Positions 25,771-35,226 of a stretch of 64,000 nt of DNA are shown one piece after another. This stretch comes from JAMZMI01 sp039970095 (lineage in GTDB: Bacteria; Bacteroidota; Bacteroidia; Cytophagales; Cyclobacteriaceae). The translations under genes were made by a program, and so were the position numbers. The stretch spans positions 62,001 through 126,000 of the forward strand of contig JBDVMP010000107.1 of assembly GCA_039970095.1 (NCBI GenBank). The letters run 5' to 3'. The notes under the pieces are model-generated. The model was not told where the DNA came from, made no database searches, and saw nothing but the letters and a program-made list of their open reading frames with translations. Numbering within the stretch: the first letter of the stretch is position 1; each line of letters starts with the position of its first letter.

Positions 25771-26850
25771 TTGGTACACTTGAAAAATATTCATTCGGTT
25801 CGCAGAAGCAGTATTTTCTCCTTGTCATTCATGATGGGGTTGTTGCTTTTTTTATACCCTAAAGACAACCTGCAGGCGCAAGACCCTCAGTTTTCGCAGT
25901 ACTATGCGGCTCCTATGTACGTCAATCCCGGGCTGGTAGGGATCAATCAGAGGGGGAGAGCGGGAATCAACTACCGGAATCAGTGGCCGTCAATAGATGC
26001 CAATTTTGAGACTTACTCGTTTTTTATTGACTACAATTTTGAAGATTACAATAGCAGCGTTGGTCTGATAGTGAATACAGATAGGGAAGGAATTGTGGGA
26101 CTACAGTCAACTTCGGTTGGGCTGCAGTATGCTTATCAGGTGCGGTTAAACCATAAATGGACGTTTAGGCCAGGTATGGAAGTGGCGTACTATTCCCGAG
26201 ATTTAAATTTTAATAGATTGACTTTTGGTGATCAGTTTGACGAGACGGGCCAAATAAGTCCTTCTACAGCGGAAGTTTTTAATACCGGCCTTTCAGCCAG
26301 ATTTTTTGATCTCTCAATGGGTGGAATTATTTTCAACCCCAGCGCATGGCTGGGCTATTCGGTGCATCATGTTTTGGAACCCAACCAATCTATTGCCGGT
26401 GGAGATTCGCCACTTCCTAGAAAATTTTCATTGCATGGTGGATATAAAATTCCCTTTTCGGCAATCAGTGTGAAAGCAGAGCGAAGCACCAAAGGACGTG
26501 AGCGCAGCTTTACTCCATCGTTCAACTATCGTCAGCAAGGAGACTTCAAGCAACTCGATCTTGGAGTGTATTTTACCCTGGAGCCGATTCTTATAGGGTT
26601 GTGGTATCGCGGCATTCCGCTAGAGAGCCTGCGTGGCATTGCCAACAATGAAGCCATCATCGGGATGGTAGGTGTGAGCAAAAATGACCTGACTCTCGGT
26701 TATAGTTTTGACTATACCATTTCTGATCTGGGTATTGGCAGTGGTGGTGCGCATGAGATTTCTATCTCCTATGCTTTCAGCCTGGCCAATCCGCGTAAAC
26801 CCGCACGGGATGTTAGAGAGTTGAGGTGCCCGGTACCGTTTATTTTTTAA
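25771..26850 (+). CDS. PorP/SprF family T9SS outer-membrane protein
   Basis: Up to 359 residues. No good ATG exists at the front; TTG 25771 or TTG 25780 gives a signal peptide ending at NLQAQ, after which the family signature DPQFSQYYAAPMYVNPGLVG begins. The rest is a 14-strand-like beta barrel with alternating Gly/Tyr-rich strands, ending GGAHEISISYAFSL. PorP/SprF proteins sit in the outer membrane and are needed to export or anchor partner proteins with type B (CHU_C) C-terminal domains. The partner is plausibly the 1421-residue protein encoded divergently 128 bases away. Confidence 0.88.
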   Translation: MVHLKNIHSVRRSSIFSLSFMMGLLLFLYPKDNLQAQDPQFSQYYAAPMYVNPGLVGINQRGRAGINYRNQWPSIDANFETYSFFIDYNFEDYNSSVGLIVNTDREGIVGLQSTSVGLQYAYQVRLNHKWTFRPGMEVAYYSRDLNFNRLTFGDQFDETGQISPSTAEVFNTGLSARFFDLSMGGIIFNPSAWLGYSVHHVLEPNQSIAGGDSPLPRKFSLHGGYKIPFSAISVKAERSTKGRERSFTPSFNYRQQGDFKQLDLGVYFTLEPILIGLWYRGIPLESLRGIANNEAIIGMVGVSKNDLTLGYSFDYTISDLGIGSGGAHEISISYAFSLANPRKPARDVRELRCPVPFIF

Positions 26851-26910
26851 GATCAGCGATCATTATTTATTAGCTGATCCGGTTCCTTTCACTTTTCCTA
26901 ATATTGCAAT

Positions 26911-28149
26911 ATGACTGAACAAACCATTCTGATTATCCTTTTGGCCATCATTACTTTTGATTTTGCACTGGAGCGAACGCTTAGTTTTTTGAATAATAAA
27001 AGCGCTAAGAAACCAATCCCTGCAGAGCTGGAAGGCATCTATGACGAAGAGAAATACAAGAAATCTCAAGAATACAACGTGGTGACATCCAGATTCGGGA
27101 TGCTAAGTGCGACATTCTCTTTCGGGCTCATGTTTTGCGCACTTTACTTTGGTTGGTTTGGCGAATTGGACAAATGGCTGAGAACATTTTCCCCTTTCGA
27201 GCCGGTGACTAATCTGCTTTTCTTCGGAGCATTTTTCGTTATATCAGATATCATCGGACTTCCGTTTTCTATTTATAAGACATTCGTGATTGAGGAACGA
27301 TTTGGTTTCAATAAAACCACGGTCAAAACTTTCATTATAGACAAGATCAAAAGTTATACTCTGACGATCATTATCGGTGGAATCTTGCTGAGTGTACTAA
27401 TTTATCTGGTTATGCAGATGGGTAGCGATTTCTGGATTTACTTTTGGGTTGTGGTGGCCGTTTTTGTGCTTTTCCTCAATGTATTTTACACTTCGGTTGT
27501 GGTGCCGCTATTCAATAAATTGTCTCCCATGGAGGATGGTGAGCTTAAAGATTCGATTCAGGAATATAGCGACAAGGTGAGTTTCCCGCTAAAGAATATT
27601 TTTGTGATTGATGGATCGAAACGCTCGAGCAAAGGAAATGCATTTTTCTCAGGGTTGGGTAAGCAAAAGAAGGTGGTGCTTTATGATACGTTGATTGAAA
27701 ATCATACCGTGGAGGAACTTACGGCTGTTTTTGCTCATGAAGTGGGACATTTCAAAAAGAAGCATATTATACTGGGCACGGTGATCAGCATTGGCACTAT
27801 TGGTTTTATGCTTTTCTTGCTTTCGCGCATGGTTTTCAACAGTGAGGTGAGTTATGCGATGGGCGGAGATATTTCTGCGCTTCATCTCAACATCATGGCC
27901 TTTGGTATTTTGTACAGTCCGGTTTCAACTATTCTCGGGCTCATAGGTAATGTGATTAGCCGCAAGAACGAATATGAAGCCGATAACTATGCGGTAACAA
28001 CTTACGGTGGAGAGGCGCTCATCTCAGCTTTGAAGAAGTTGAGCACGGATCATTTATCAAATCTCACGCCGCATCCAGCTTATGTTTTCTTTCATTATTC
28101 TCACCCTCCGCTGGTGCAGAGAGTGAGAGCGATGAAAGCGGCACTTTAG
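26911..28149 (+). CDS. M48 family metalloprotease, CAAX-prenyl-protease (Ste24)-like
   Basis: 412 residues. Zinc motif HEVGH (about 276-280) in FAHEVGHFKKKH, and the third zinc ligand in the conserved KNEYEADNYA (about 352-361). An N-terminal helix, then helices at about 65-85, 100-120, 150-175, 180-205, 290-310 and 325-345, give the multi-pass chamber of Ste24/CPBP-type proteases. The N-terminal peptidase_M48_N domain ('IYDEEKYKKSQEYN...RFGMLSATFSF') matches the bacterial type I CAAX protease. Membrane protein quality control is the usual inferred role. Its stop overlaps that of the convergent DUF1761 gene by 4 bases. Confidence 0.93.
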   Translation: MTEQTILIILLAIITFDFALERTLSFLNNKSAKKPIPAELEGIYDEEKYKKSQEYNVVTSRFGMLSATFSFGLMFCALYFGWFGELDKWLRTFSPFEPVTNLLFFGAFFVISDIIGLPFSIYKTFVIEERFGFNKTTVKTFIIDKIKSYTLTIIIGGILLSVLIYLVMQMGSDFWIYFWVVVAVFVLFLNVFYTSVVVPLFNKLSPMEDGELKDSIQEYSDKVSFPLKNIFVIDGSKRSSKGNAFFSGLGKQKKVVLYDTLIENHTVEELTAVFAHEVGHFKKKHIILGTVISIGTIGFMLFLLSRMVFNSEVSYAMGGDISALHLNIMAFGILYSPVSTILGLIGNVISRKNEYEADNYAVTTYGGEALISALKKLSTDHLSNLTPHPAYVFFHYSHPPLVQRVRAMKAAL

Positions 28150-28550
28150 TGCCATGCACCAACGATGGCCCCCATGATAGTAAATGACATGGTGTGATAG
28201 CCGGCATCTATGGCCCAGTGAGTGAAACTCTTGCGGTCGAAGAGGTAGGTTACGCCCAGACCTAGTGCTACCCAGCCGAAACCAGCAGCAAATCCGGCAA
28301 TCATTCCGAAAGCGATATCTGCTTCATTGCCGATGAAAGCGGCAAGGTTAAAAGCCATAACAAGTTCTAAAACGAAAGCTGTGCCGAAGATTTTACCCAT
28401 TCCACCTTTGAGGTCGTCTTCTGTGAAGTTGTTTAGCTTCATCCATGTTTTCCCAAAAAGGAAAGGCGTATACCATAATCCTCCCAGCACGAAGCAGCTT
28501 GCTGCTGCTACTACAATCGCCAAATAATTGAGTTGTGATAAGTCAGTCAT
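28146..28550 (-). CDS. DUF1761 family membrane protein
   Basis: 134 residues from the ATG at 28550 (an earlier TTG at 28571 is not favoured). Four membrane helices. The start LNYLAIVVAAASCFVLGGLWYTPFLFGKTWMK is the hallmark of DUF1761, in which the GxxWY motif follows the first helix; the second half has FAAGFGWVALGLGVTYLFDRKS and an AGYHTMSF segment. Function unknown. Single gene, divergent from the LytS-type kinase by 92 bases. Confidence 0.85.
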   Translation of the reverse strand: MTDLSQLNYLAIVVAAASCFVLGGLWYTPFLFGKTWMKLNNFTEDDLKGGMGKIFGTAFVLELVMAFNLAAFIGNEADIAFGMIAGFAAGFGWVALGLGVTYLFDRKSFTHWAIDAGYHTMSFTIMGAIVGAWH

Positions 28551-28642
28551 TTTTATGTGTTTTTTAGCCAAGCTAAATCCTTAATTTTATCCGCGCAAAG
28601 GGCATTTGCCCAAGTACAAGATTTTCTTACCGAACTGAAATA

Positions 28643-29680
28643 ATGAGTCACTCAACTCACCTTTCTAAGATTGATGACCGCCTGATTCGCCTGATCGGGA
28701 TACCGGGGTTTGGTGTTTTTATACCAAACTTCACGGGGTTGTTTGGTGAACTGGGGCCGTCGGATTTGGTTTATTGGTTTGGTTATGTGTATTTCATTTT
28801 CATTGCCTGGTGCATATGGCAGGGCAACCGCTGGTTGCTTTTCAAGCAGCGAGAAAATATGAACTGGTTTAGTAACCCAGTGCGTAAACTCACTTTGCTT
28901 GTAGCTGCTAATGTGTTTTATACAGCACCGCTTACTGCTGGTTTGATCGCCCTCTGGTACCTGATTTCGGATATTGGCTCCATTAATTGGGATGCGACCA
29001 ATTTGGTGATTTTGGCTAATGTTATCTGCGTGGTTTTTGTGACACATGCCTATGAGACGGTTTTTTTAATCAAAGAACGGCAGACAGATTTACTTGCTTT
29101 TGAGCAACTGGAGCGAGTTAGAGTAGAGTCCGAACTTGAGATATTAAAAGCGCAAATTGATCCTCATTTTATGTTCAATTCACTGAACACACTTTCCTAT
29201 CTTATAGAAAATGAGCCGAGCAAGGCACTGCTTTTCAACGAAGGTTTATCTGATGTGTATCGCTACATATTGATGAATAAGGACAAGGAACTGGTATCTC
29301 TGGCTGATGAAATCGAGTTTTCTAAAAACTATTTTTCCATGGTTCAAATTCGTTTTGGGAAAGGGGTGAGGTTGATGATCGATTTACCTGATGAGATAGA
29401 TGATAAACTACTTTTGCCTATTTCAGTGCAGCTACTTTTAGAAAATGCGGTGAAACACAATGAGTTTGGAAACTACAATGGACTGGAGATCAAAATTGAG
29501 TTAAAAGAGGATTTTGTGGTAGTGTCCAATAATTTGCAACTCAAGAAAACCAAACCCAAGAGTTCGAAAATAGGCCTTAGAAATCTGAAGGAGCGGTATC
29601 GGCTTATTACAAACCGTGAAGTACATGTAGCGGAATCTGGTTCTGAATTTGTTGTAAAACTTCCATATTTGAGCATATGA
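28643..29680 (+). CDS. LytS-type sensor histidine kinase
   Basis: 345 residues. Four hydrophobic segments in the first 150 residues form a membrane sensor. The His_kinase domain begins with LKAQIDPHFMFNSLNTLSYLIE (about 171-192), in which the His of DPHFMFNSL is the phosphorylation site. The ATP-binding half has LLLENAVKHNEFG (N box) and IGLRNLKERYRLI. The N-box and G-box are somewhat reduced, as is usual in this family. Overlaps the response regulator gene by 4 bases (ATGA), so they form a coupled pair. Confidence 0.93.
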   Translation: MSHSTHLSKIDDRLIRLIGIPGFGVFIPNFTGLFGELGPSDLVYWFGYVYFIFIAWCIWQGNRWLLFKQRENMNWFSNPVRKLTLLVAANVFYTAPLTAGLIALWYLISDIGSINWDATNLVILANVICVVFVTHAYETVFLIKERQTDLLAFEQLERVRVESELEILKAQIDPHFMFNSLNTLSYLIENEPSKALLFNEGLSDVYRYILMNKDKELVSLADEIEFSKNYFSMVQIRFGKGVRLMIDLPDEIDDKLLLPISVQLLLENAVKHNEFGNYNGLEIKIELKEDFVVVSNNLQLKKTKPKSSKIGLRNLKERYRLITNREVHVAESGSEFVVKLPYLSI

Positions 29681-30432
29681 GAGTGGCGATCATAGAAGAT
29701 GAGATTCCTGCGAGGAAGCAACTTATTTCACTTTTGAGAAAAATCAGAAGCGATGTTGAGGTAGTGTTTACGGCGCAAAGCGTGAAAGAGGCAGTTGCAG
29801 CCTTGAAAGAGTTTGAGGGTTTAGATCTGATGTTCATGGATATTCAGCTCAACGACGGTTTGTCACTTGAAATTTTTGATGCCGTAGAAGTGAAAACTCC
29901 CGTCATTTTTGCCACTGCTTTTGATCAATTTATGATAGATGCTTTTCAGCAAAACGGGATCGACTACTTACTGAAGCCTATAAAGCAAGTTGCCTTGCGA
30001 CATGCCCTTGAAAAATATGATCGGCTTTCTGATCACTTTTCTAAGAATGTGGATCAGCTAAAGGCCTATATGAGAGAGGAGAAGCCTAAGTACAAGGAGC
30101 GCTTTTTGGTTAAGAAAGGAGTAAACTTTATTTCTGTTCCCGTGGAGTCTATCGCTTATTTTTTTACTGAGCACAAAGTTAGTTTTCTCGTAGACAAGGA
30201 AGGAGGCAGATTTATGGCTGAGCAGCCACTACAGCAGTTGGAAGAAGCATTGAATCCGGCGGAGTTTTTTAGGGTCAACCGAAAATACCTGGCATCTCTG
30301 AACTCAATCGCTCAATTTTCGAGCAATGGGCAGGGCAAGCTGATTTTGGAATTGAATCCTTCGGCTTCTGAGGAGGTAATGGTGAGCCAGGAAAAAGCCG
30401 GAGCTTTTAAGCAGTGGATTGGGGGAGGATAA
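29677..30432 (+). CDS. LytTR-type response regulator
   Basis: 251 residues. Residues 1-120 are a receiver: acidic pocket IIEDE (4-8), phosphoacceptor Asp in DLMFMDIQL (about 54), the Thr/Ala switch in VIFATAF, and the conserved Lys in LLKPIK. Residues about 140-250 are a LytTR DNA-binding domain (RFLVKKGVNFISVPVESIAYFFTEHKV...FFRVNRKYLASLNSI). Partner of the upstream LytS-type kinase. Target genes are unknown; no autoregulatory repeat was spotted. Confidence 0.94.
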   Translation: MRVAIIEDEIPARKQLISLLRKIRSDVEVVFTAQSVKEAVAALKEFEGLDLMFMDIQLNDGLSLEIFDAVEVKTPVIFATAFDQFMIDAFQQNGIDYLLKPIKQVALRHALEKYDRLSDHFSKNVDQLKAYMREEKPKYKERFLVKKGVNFISVPVESIAYFFTEHKVSFLVDKEGGRFMAEQPLQQLEEALNPAEFFRVNRKYLASLNSIAQFSSNGQGKLILELNPSASEEVMVSQEKAGAFKQWIGGG

Positions 30433-30433
30433 G

Positions 30434-31486
30434 CTAATCCAAAAAATCAATTTCTGCACGGAACGGGAATTTCATAAGGTATTTGTGGGCATCATTTACG
30501 GTCATTTCACCATTGATGATTCTGTAAAGTGTCTCTGTGATCGGGCACCTTACTTTGTAGGTTTTGGACATTTCATTGATGATGGAAATCGTTTTGACAC
30601 CTTCGGCCACTTCTTCCATGGATTCAATGATTTCCGCGACAGATTCTCCTTTGGCTAGCCGGTAACCTACGGTATAGTTTCGGCTCAGACTACTTGCGCT
30701 TGTGGCGATCAGATCGCCCACTCCGGCAAGTCCCAGGAAGGCCTGGGCGTTCCCGCCGAGAGCTTTGCCTATGTGCACCATTTCCACGAGACCTCTGCTG
30801 ATAAATAGCGATCTGGAGTTTTCTCCGAGATCAAGCCCTGCAATGGTGCCTGCACCTACGGCAATGATGTTTTTGAGGATGCCACAAAGCTCTATTCCGA
30901 TCAGATCATTGCTGCCGTAGATAAGAAAACGATCGTTTTTCAATAGGGATTGGCCCATACGAATCACTTCATCAAAATGGCTCGCTACCACCGTCGCTGC
31001 GGGTTTGTGTTCGCTTAGTTCTCTGGCAAGATTAGGCCCAGCCAGACAGCCTACACGTACCACGGAACTCTCCTCTATAATCACTTCACTCATGGTGCGA
31101 ATGTGCTCTCGGGAAAGCTTGTTATTCCCACCGATCTTTGCTTTTCCCACGTTTTGATCAAAGCCTTTGGTGCCATGAATCAAGATGTGGTAAGGCTTTA
31201 GGTACGGGCTCAACTCCTTCATCATGGAGCGAAAATTGGCCGATGGCACTATAGGAAAAATCACATCACAGGTTCGTCCTACTTTTTCTATATCATGGGA
31301 GACTTCTATGTTTTCGCTCAAACTCTGCCCTGCACTTTTTCTGGATTTAGATATCTCGTCCGCTTTTTCCTTGCGGTGTGCATACAGGATCACATCGTTT
31401 TTTTCGGCCAAAATGTTGGCTATAGCTGTACCAAAACTTCCGGCACCTACTACGCCTACAGGTTTAGATGTGTTTTTCGAGATCAT
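30434..31486 (-). CDS. gpsA: NAD(P)H-dependent glycerol-3-phosphate dehydrogenase
   Basis: 350 residues. Reduces dihydroxyacetone phosphate to sn-glycerol-3-phosphate for phospholipid synthesis. Rossmann motif GAGSFGTAIANILAEK (about 15-30), catalytic Lys in the ELCGILKNIIAVGAGT region (about 205), and the C-terminal signature FLGLAGVGDLIATSASSLSRNYTVG. Its ATG overlaps the end of the upstream acyltransferase gene by 23 bases, so precursor supply and acylation are encoded as a coupled pair. Confidence 0.97.
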   Translation of the reverse strand: MISKNTSKPVGVVGAGSFGTAIANILAEKNDVILYAHRKEKADEISKSRKSAGQSLSENIEVSHDIEKVGRTCDVIFPIVPSANFRSMMKELSPYLKPYHILIHGTKGFDQNVGKAKIGGNNKLSREHIRTMSEVIIEESSVVRVGCLAGPNLARELSEHKPAATVVASHFDEVIRMGQSLLKNDRFLIYGSNDLIGIELCGILKNIIAVGAGTIAGLDLGENSRSLFISRGLVEMVHIGKALGGNAQAFLGLAGVGDLIATSASSLSRNYTVGYRLAKGESVAEIIESMEEVAEGVKTISIINEMSKTYKVRCPITETLYRIINGEMTVNDAHKYLMKFPFRAEIDFLD

Positions 31487-33143
31487 ATCCTTCCATTCTG
31501 TTGTGGTAATAATAGAGCGTATTCATATTCTGAATGATGATCTTATCACCCTTTTGTATCAGAGGGCGTTTGGCGTGGTACATTCCCACGTTTGACACGC
31601 CCAGTTCGATACTGAAATCGGATTTTTCCAGCATGTGTCCAGCTACATCTACTTTGCCCTTTTTGTGGAGCTTGAGTACTTTCTTTTTGAGTTTTTTATA
31701 TGCCTTTTTAAAATCAGCATATTCTATCACAAGATCTTCTTCGGGGAGTCTGAGCAGACTGTAAAGATCAAGCTTAGGGTTTTTTCTTTCTATGTATTTG
31801 AAGGCGGTGAAAGCCACAAGATGGCTCGCAAAAATACGATTGTATTTATGGTACTCTTCCACAATTCGACTAGCCAGGATGCGTACGTATTCCACTTCAC
31901 GTTGTTCATCGACTGTTATTTTTCCGTCCCTTTTAAAGTAATCCCTTGGGTCGACCGTGTTGCCGTGATTGTCTATACTATTTCCTTCATTGTCCACGTA
32001 ATTACCCAGGATATCCATGCCTTTGCCTATGCTCACCGAGATATCAGAGCCTTTTGTGAAGAACTTGAAAAGAAAGGTCGCGATCTTGTATGAGGTGGTA
32101 AACTCGTCGCGCTCCTTATAGTAGCGCTCCATGCCAGTGGCACGCAGGTAGTCATTTATCAACGCGGGCGCTTCCAGGGTGAAGTGGTAGTTGATCACCA
32201 CAGGAACTACAAATATTTTTCTTGCCGGCTTGTCGCTGGTTTCATTTTCATAAAGTTCACGTTGTGCCTCCACAGTGGTGCCCAACAGTCCCAGTTTCAG
32301 CCCTTTTTCTATCCTTCCGGATCGAGAGCGGGTACCTCCGGGGAAGAACAAACTGTGGCATCCGCGGCGCAAAGCAAGACTTGAATACGTCTTGAGTGCT
32401 TCCAAATAAATTGGATTTTTCTTTCTGCGATCCACCTTGTAGGCCCCAAGGCTGTTCATGAAATACGCAAAAATTTTCAGGTTAAAAAGATTGAGCCCAG
32501 CTCCATAAATAAATGCCGGAAGTCCTAAAAACTGGATCACCCAGCCTATGAGGATCGAGTCCAGGTTGCTAAAGTGGGTCGGGACCATCACTACCGTTCC
32601 GTGCTTAGCCAGCTCTCGGATGTGATCAGGTTCACCTTTCACGTGTATTTTGTCGTCGAGATCCAGCTGCCTGCTGAAAAGTGACATGATGCCTTTTACT
32701 CCGCGTGCTGCATTGAGCAACCGGGCAAAGCCGAAGGTTATGAAGGTTTTGGCAAAACGATAGGAGGACTTCTTGAAGTTTCCGGCTATCTCCTCGCAAT
32801 ACCTATCCAAAATTTCTTTTAGAATTGCTTCTTCCTCAGCTTTAGCTTTGGTCGGATCCTGGTTTTGGCTGTCGGCAAGCCTTTGCTGTATTTGTTGCCA
32901 AAATTTCTTGTCGTCTTTAGGGTCTACTCGCCATGGGTTGTTTTTTACCCTGAGCTTTTCCCGATAGACCGTCATCTCCAACTCTTCTCTCAAAGATCTC
33001 CCGCGGGTTATTTTCTTCAAGGTTTCAAAGGACTCCTTTGCGACCTCTTTCTTGAAAGCTTTACGGTCTTTGGACAGCTGTACTATGGGCCACTGCCTGG
33101 TTCGGGGAATTAATTCGGAGTATCTCTTTTTTTGCCTTCGCAT
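31464..33143 (-). CDS. Glycerol-3-phosphate acyltransferase, PlsB-like
   Basis: 559 residues. The PlsC-type domain has the H-x4-D motif in VMVPTHFSNLDSILIGW (about 185-202), then AFIYGAGLNLFN, KVDRRKKNPIYLE, and the FFPGGTRSRSGRIEKG motif (about 280-295), followed by VVPVVINYH (block IV). The long N-terminal (about 170) and C-terminal (about 200) extensions resemble the PlsB/GPAT class rather than the short PlsC. Directly followed by gpsA, which makes its substrate. Probably membrane-associated through residues in the central part, although no strong helix was seen. Confidence 0.85.
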   Translation of the reverse strand: MRRQKKRYSELIPRTRQWPIVQLSKDRKAFKKEVAKESFETLKKITRGRSLREELEMTVYREKLRVKNNPWRVDPKDDKKFWQQIQQRLADSQNQDPTKAKAEEEAILKEILDRYCEEIAGNFKKSSYRFAKTFITFGFARLLNAARGVKGIMSLFSRQLDLDDKIHVKGEPDHIRELAKHGTVVMVPTHFSNLDSILIGWVIQFLGLPAFIYGAGLNLFNLKIFAYFMNSLGAYKVDRRKKNPIYLEALKTYSSLALRRGCHSLFFPGGTRSRSGRIEKGLKLGLLGTTVEAQRELYENETSDKPARKIFVVPVVINYHFTLEAPALINDYLRATGMERYYKERDEFTTSYKIATFLFKFFTKGSDISVSIGKGMDILGNYVDNEGNSIDNHGNTVDPRDYFKRDGKITVDEQREVEYVRILASRIVEEYHKYNRIFASHLVAFTAFKYIERKNPKLDLYSLLRLPEEDLVIEYADFKKAYKKLKKKVLKLHKKGKVDVAGHMLEKSDFSIELGVSNVGMYHAKRPLIQKGDKIIIQNMNTLYYYHNRMEGYDLEKHI

Positions 33144-33201
33144 GCAAAATCCTATCGGTCAAATGATGGTTAAATGAACCTGCAAGTTAGGTGAATTATA
33201 T

Positions 33202-34092
33202 TTATTCTAAATTCAAAAAAAGCTCTCCTGTACCTACGAATTTACATTTGCCCCCAACTTTAACCGCACTGATTTCATGGTCTTCACTTTTCTCAATGTC
33301 GAGCTGCAGATAGCTGGGCCGCCCCATCTCAAAGCCTTGCAGGCTGGTGACGGGAAAATCAACCTGCCCATATTTACTGAGGTAGCAGGCCAAGGGCCCG
33401 TTGGCCGAACCAGTAGCAGGGTCTTCGACTATGCCAATTTCTGGAGCAAACATTCTGCCCTTAACATGGCCACCGTCCACATCTTTGACTGAGAATACAT
33501 ATATGCCCATGCTGTTCAGTTGGGATTTGAGCTTTTCTAATAGGGTAATGTTGACTTTAACCTCAGAGAGCAGGTTGGCGGAGTTTAAGGGGATCAATAA
33601 AAAGTTATTGCCACACGAAATTTCCTGTATAGGAAGATCAGCCAGATCCGCTTCATTTAGTGAAATCATTTCGGCTATAGCCGCTCGGTCATCTATTACA
33701 TTGCCGAATGTAGGCAAAGGTTGATGCATGGTGAGTAAATCAGGTTCGCCATTGGCTAAGTAGGTCATCTCCACTTTGATTCTACCAATTTTTTGATCTA
33801 ATTCTATGACCTGTTTTTCATTGTTTTGAGCTGCGAGAAAGTAGGCCGTGCCGATGGTGGGGTGACCAGCGGTGGGCAATTCTGCGCGAGGCGTAAATAT
33901 TCTCATCGATGGAGTGTCTTCGTCCGATTTGGCAGGGAAAAGAAACACAGTTTCGGGCAGGTTAAACTCCAATGCAATTTTTTGAAACAGATTTGGGTCT
34001 ATTTCCGAGGCATCAGGGAAAAGTGCAAGCTGATTGCCACCAAACATCTGATCAGAAAAAACATCTAGTAGGTAGTAAGAGTTGTCGGCCAT
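33202..34092 (-). CDS. PhzF family isomerase-like protein
   Basis: 296 residues from the ATG at 34092 (MADNSYYLLDVFSDQMF). The family start 'DVFSDQMFGGNQLALFPDA' and the catalytic Glu in LEFNLPETVFLFP (about 45) are present, as are the AELPTAGHPTIGTAYFL motif with the conserved His/Gly and the second-half repeat VEDPATGSANGPLACYL. PhzF-like proteins are isomerases/epimerases of the diaminopimelate epimerase fold; the phenazine link applies only to a subset, and no phenazine genes are nearby. The substrate is unknown. Confidence 0.9.
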   Translation of the reverse strand: MADNSYYLLDVFSDQMFGGNQLALFPDASEIDPNLFQKIALEFNLPETVFLFPAKSDEDTPSMRIFTPRAELPTAGHPTIGTAYFLAAQNNEKQVIELDQKIGRIKVEMTYLANGEPDLLTMHQPLPTFGNVIDDRAAIAEMISLNEADLADLPIQEISCGNNFLLIPLNSANLLSEVKVNITLLEKLKSQLNSMGIYVFSVKDVDGGHVKGRMFAPEIGIVEDPATGSANGPLACYLSKYGQVDFPVTSLQGFEMGRPSYLQLDIEKSEDHEISAVKVGGKCKFVGTGELFLNLE

Positions 34093-34186
34093 GAGTTTTG
34101 GTTTTGGCAAATAAACAAATTCTGCGTCTGAACGAAAACGAAACAATATTGATTAAACAAAAGGTTCACGATATGAATAGGTTCGT

Positions 34187-34216
34187 TTGTTATCAAAGAA
34201 TGACGTGTTAATATTG
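34187..34216 (+). promoter_or_regulatory. Predicted promoter of the polyprenyl synthase gene
   Basis: TTG (34187-34189), a 19-bp gap, then TAATATTG (34209-34216), one base off the Bacteroidota TAnnTTTG consensus and 14 bases before the ATG at 34231. Pattern match only. Confidence 0.5.
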
Positions 34217-34230
34217 CAACTCCTTAAAAA

Positions 34231-35205
34231 ATGTCACTAAGCCTAAAAGATATACAAGCGCCAGTAGCTGCAGAGATGGAGGAGTTCGAAAAGAAGTTCC
34301 GACAGTCGATGCGCAGCAAGGTGATGCTTCTCGATAAAATCACAAATTATATCGTAAGGCGTAAAGGCAAGCAAATGCGGCCGCTTTTTGTTTTCTTGTG
34401 TGCTGGCACTGCCGGCAAAATAGACGAGAGCACGTATCGCGGAGCGGCACTGATAGAGCTGCTTCATACTGCCACACTGGTTCATGATGACGTAGTAGAT
34501 GACTCGCACTACAGACGGGGATTCTTTTCTATTAATGCCCTTTGGAAAAACAAAATTGCCGTTTTGGTTGGGGATTATCTTTTGTCAAGGGGGCTTTTGC
34601 TTTCGCTGGAGCATGATGATTTTGACTTACTCAAGATTGTTTCCAATGCTGTGCGTGAGATGAGTGAAGGTGAGCTTTTACAAATGGAGAAGGCACGAAA
34701 GCTTGACATAACCGAGGAGGTGTATTACGAAATTATCCAGCAAAAAACTGCCAGCCTGATCACGTCATGCTGCAGAGTTGGCGCGAGCTCTTCCGGTGCT
34801 GATGCTGAAACTGTAGATAAACTCACAGAATTTGGGTCTCACGTGGGTATGGCCTTTCAGATCAAAGATGATCTTTTTGATTATGGTGCTTTCGAGATAG
34901 GCAAGCCAACGGGGATAGACATCAAAGAAAAGAAAATGACCCTGCCGTTGATTCATGCGCTTCAAAAGGCAGATAAAAGCAAGAAAAAGTCGATTATTCG
35001 AGCTATTAAGAAAAGCGCTGATCAGCCAAAGAAAGTCAAGGAGGTCATCGATTTTGTGAAAACTTCCGGAGGAATCGAATATGCTACTACCGTGATGGAA
35101 GATTACCATGCTAAGGCAAAAGCCATTTTGCAAAGCCTTCCTGATTCCGTTTATAAAACCTCCCTAGAGCAATTGGTGCAGTTTACCATTGACAGAACAA
35201 AATAA
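34231..35205 (+). CDS. All-trans polyprenyl diphosphate synthase
   Basis: 324 residues. First Asp-rich motif LVHDDVVDDSHYRRG (about 83-97), in which DDxxD binds Mg-diphosphate; second motif FQIKDDLFDYG (about 209-219), and KGKQMRPLFVFLCAG near residue 50 binds isopentenyl diphosphate. Bacterial enzymes of this length make the C35-C40 side chain of menaquinone or ubiquinone; the chain length cannot be read from the sequence. Cytosolic. It stands alone with its own promoter. Confidence 0.93.
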   Translation: MSLSLKDIQAPVAAEMEEFEKKFRQSMRSKVMLLDKITNYIVRRKGKQMRPLFVFLCAGTAGKIDESTYRGAALIELLHTATLVHDDVVDDSHYRRGFFSINALWKNKIAVLVGDYLLSRGLLLSLEHDDFDLLKIVSNAVREMSEGELLQMEKARKLDITEEVYYEIIQQKTASLITSCCRVGASSSGADAETVDKLTEFGSHVGMAFQIKDDLFDYGAFEIGKPTGIDIKEKKMTLPLIHALQKADKSKKKSIIRAIKKSADQPKKVKEVIDFVKTSGGIEYATTVMEDYHAKAKAILQSLPDSVYKTSLEQLVQFTIDRTK

Positions 35206-35226
35206 TCAAAGGATGGCAGCATCCTT

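Noticed and set aside
26901..26912. ATATTGCAATAT palindrome before the M48 protease gene
   Set aside because: Resembles the metal box by composition only: the half-sites are inverted in order (TTGCAA, no spacer), and the gene has no metal-limitation link.
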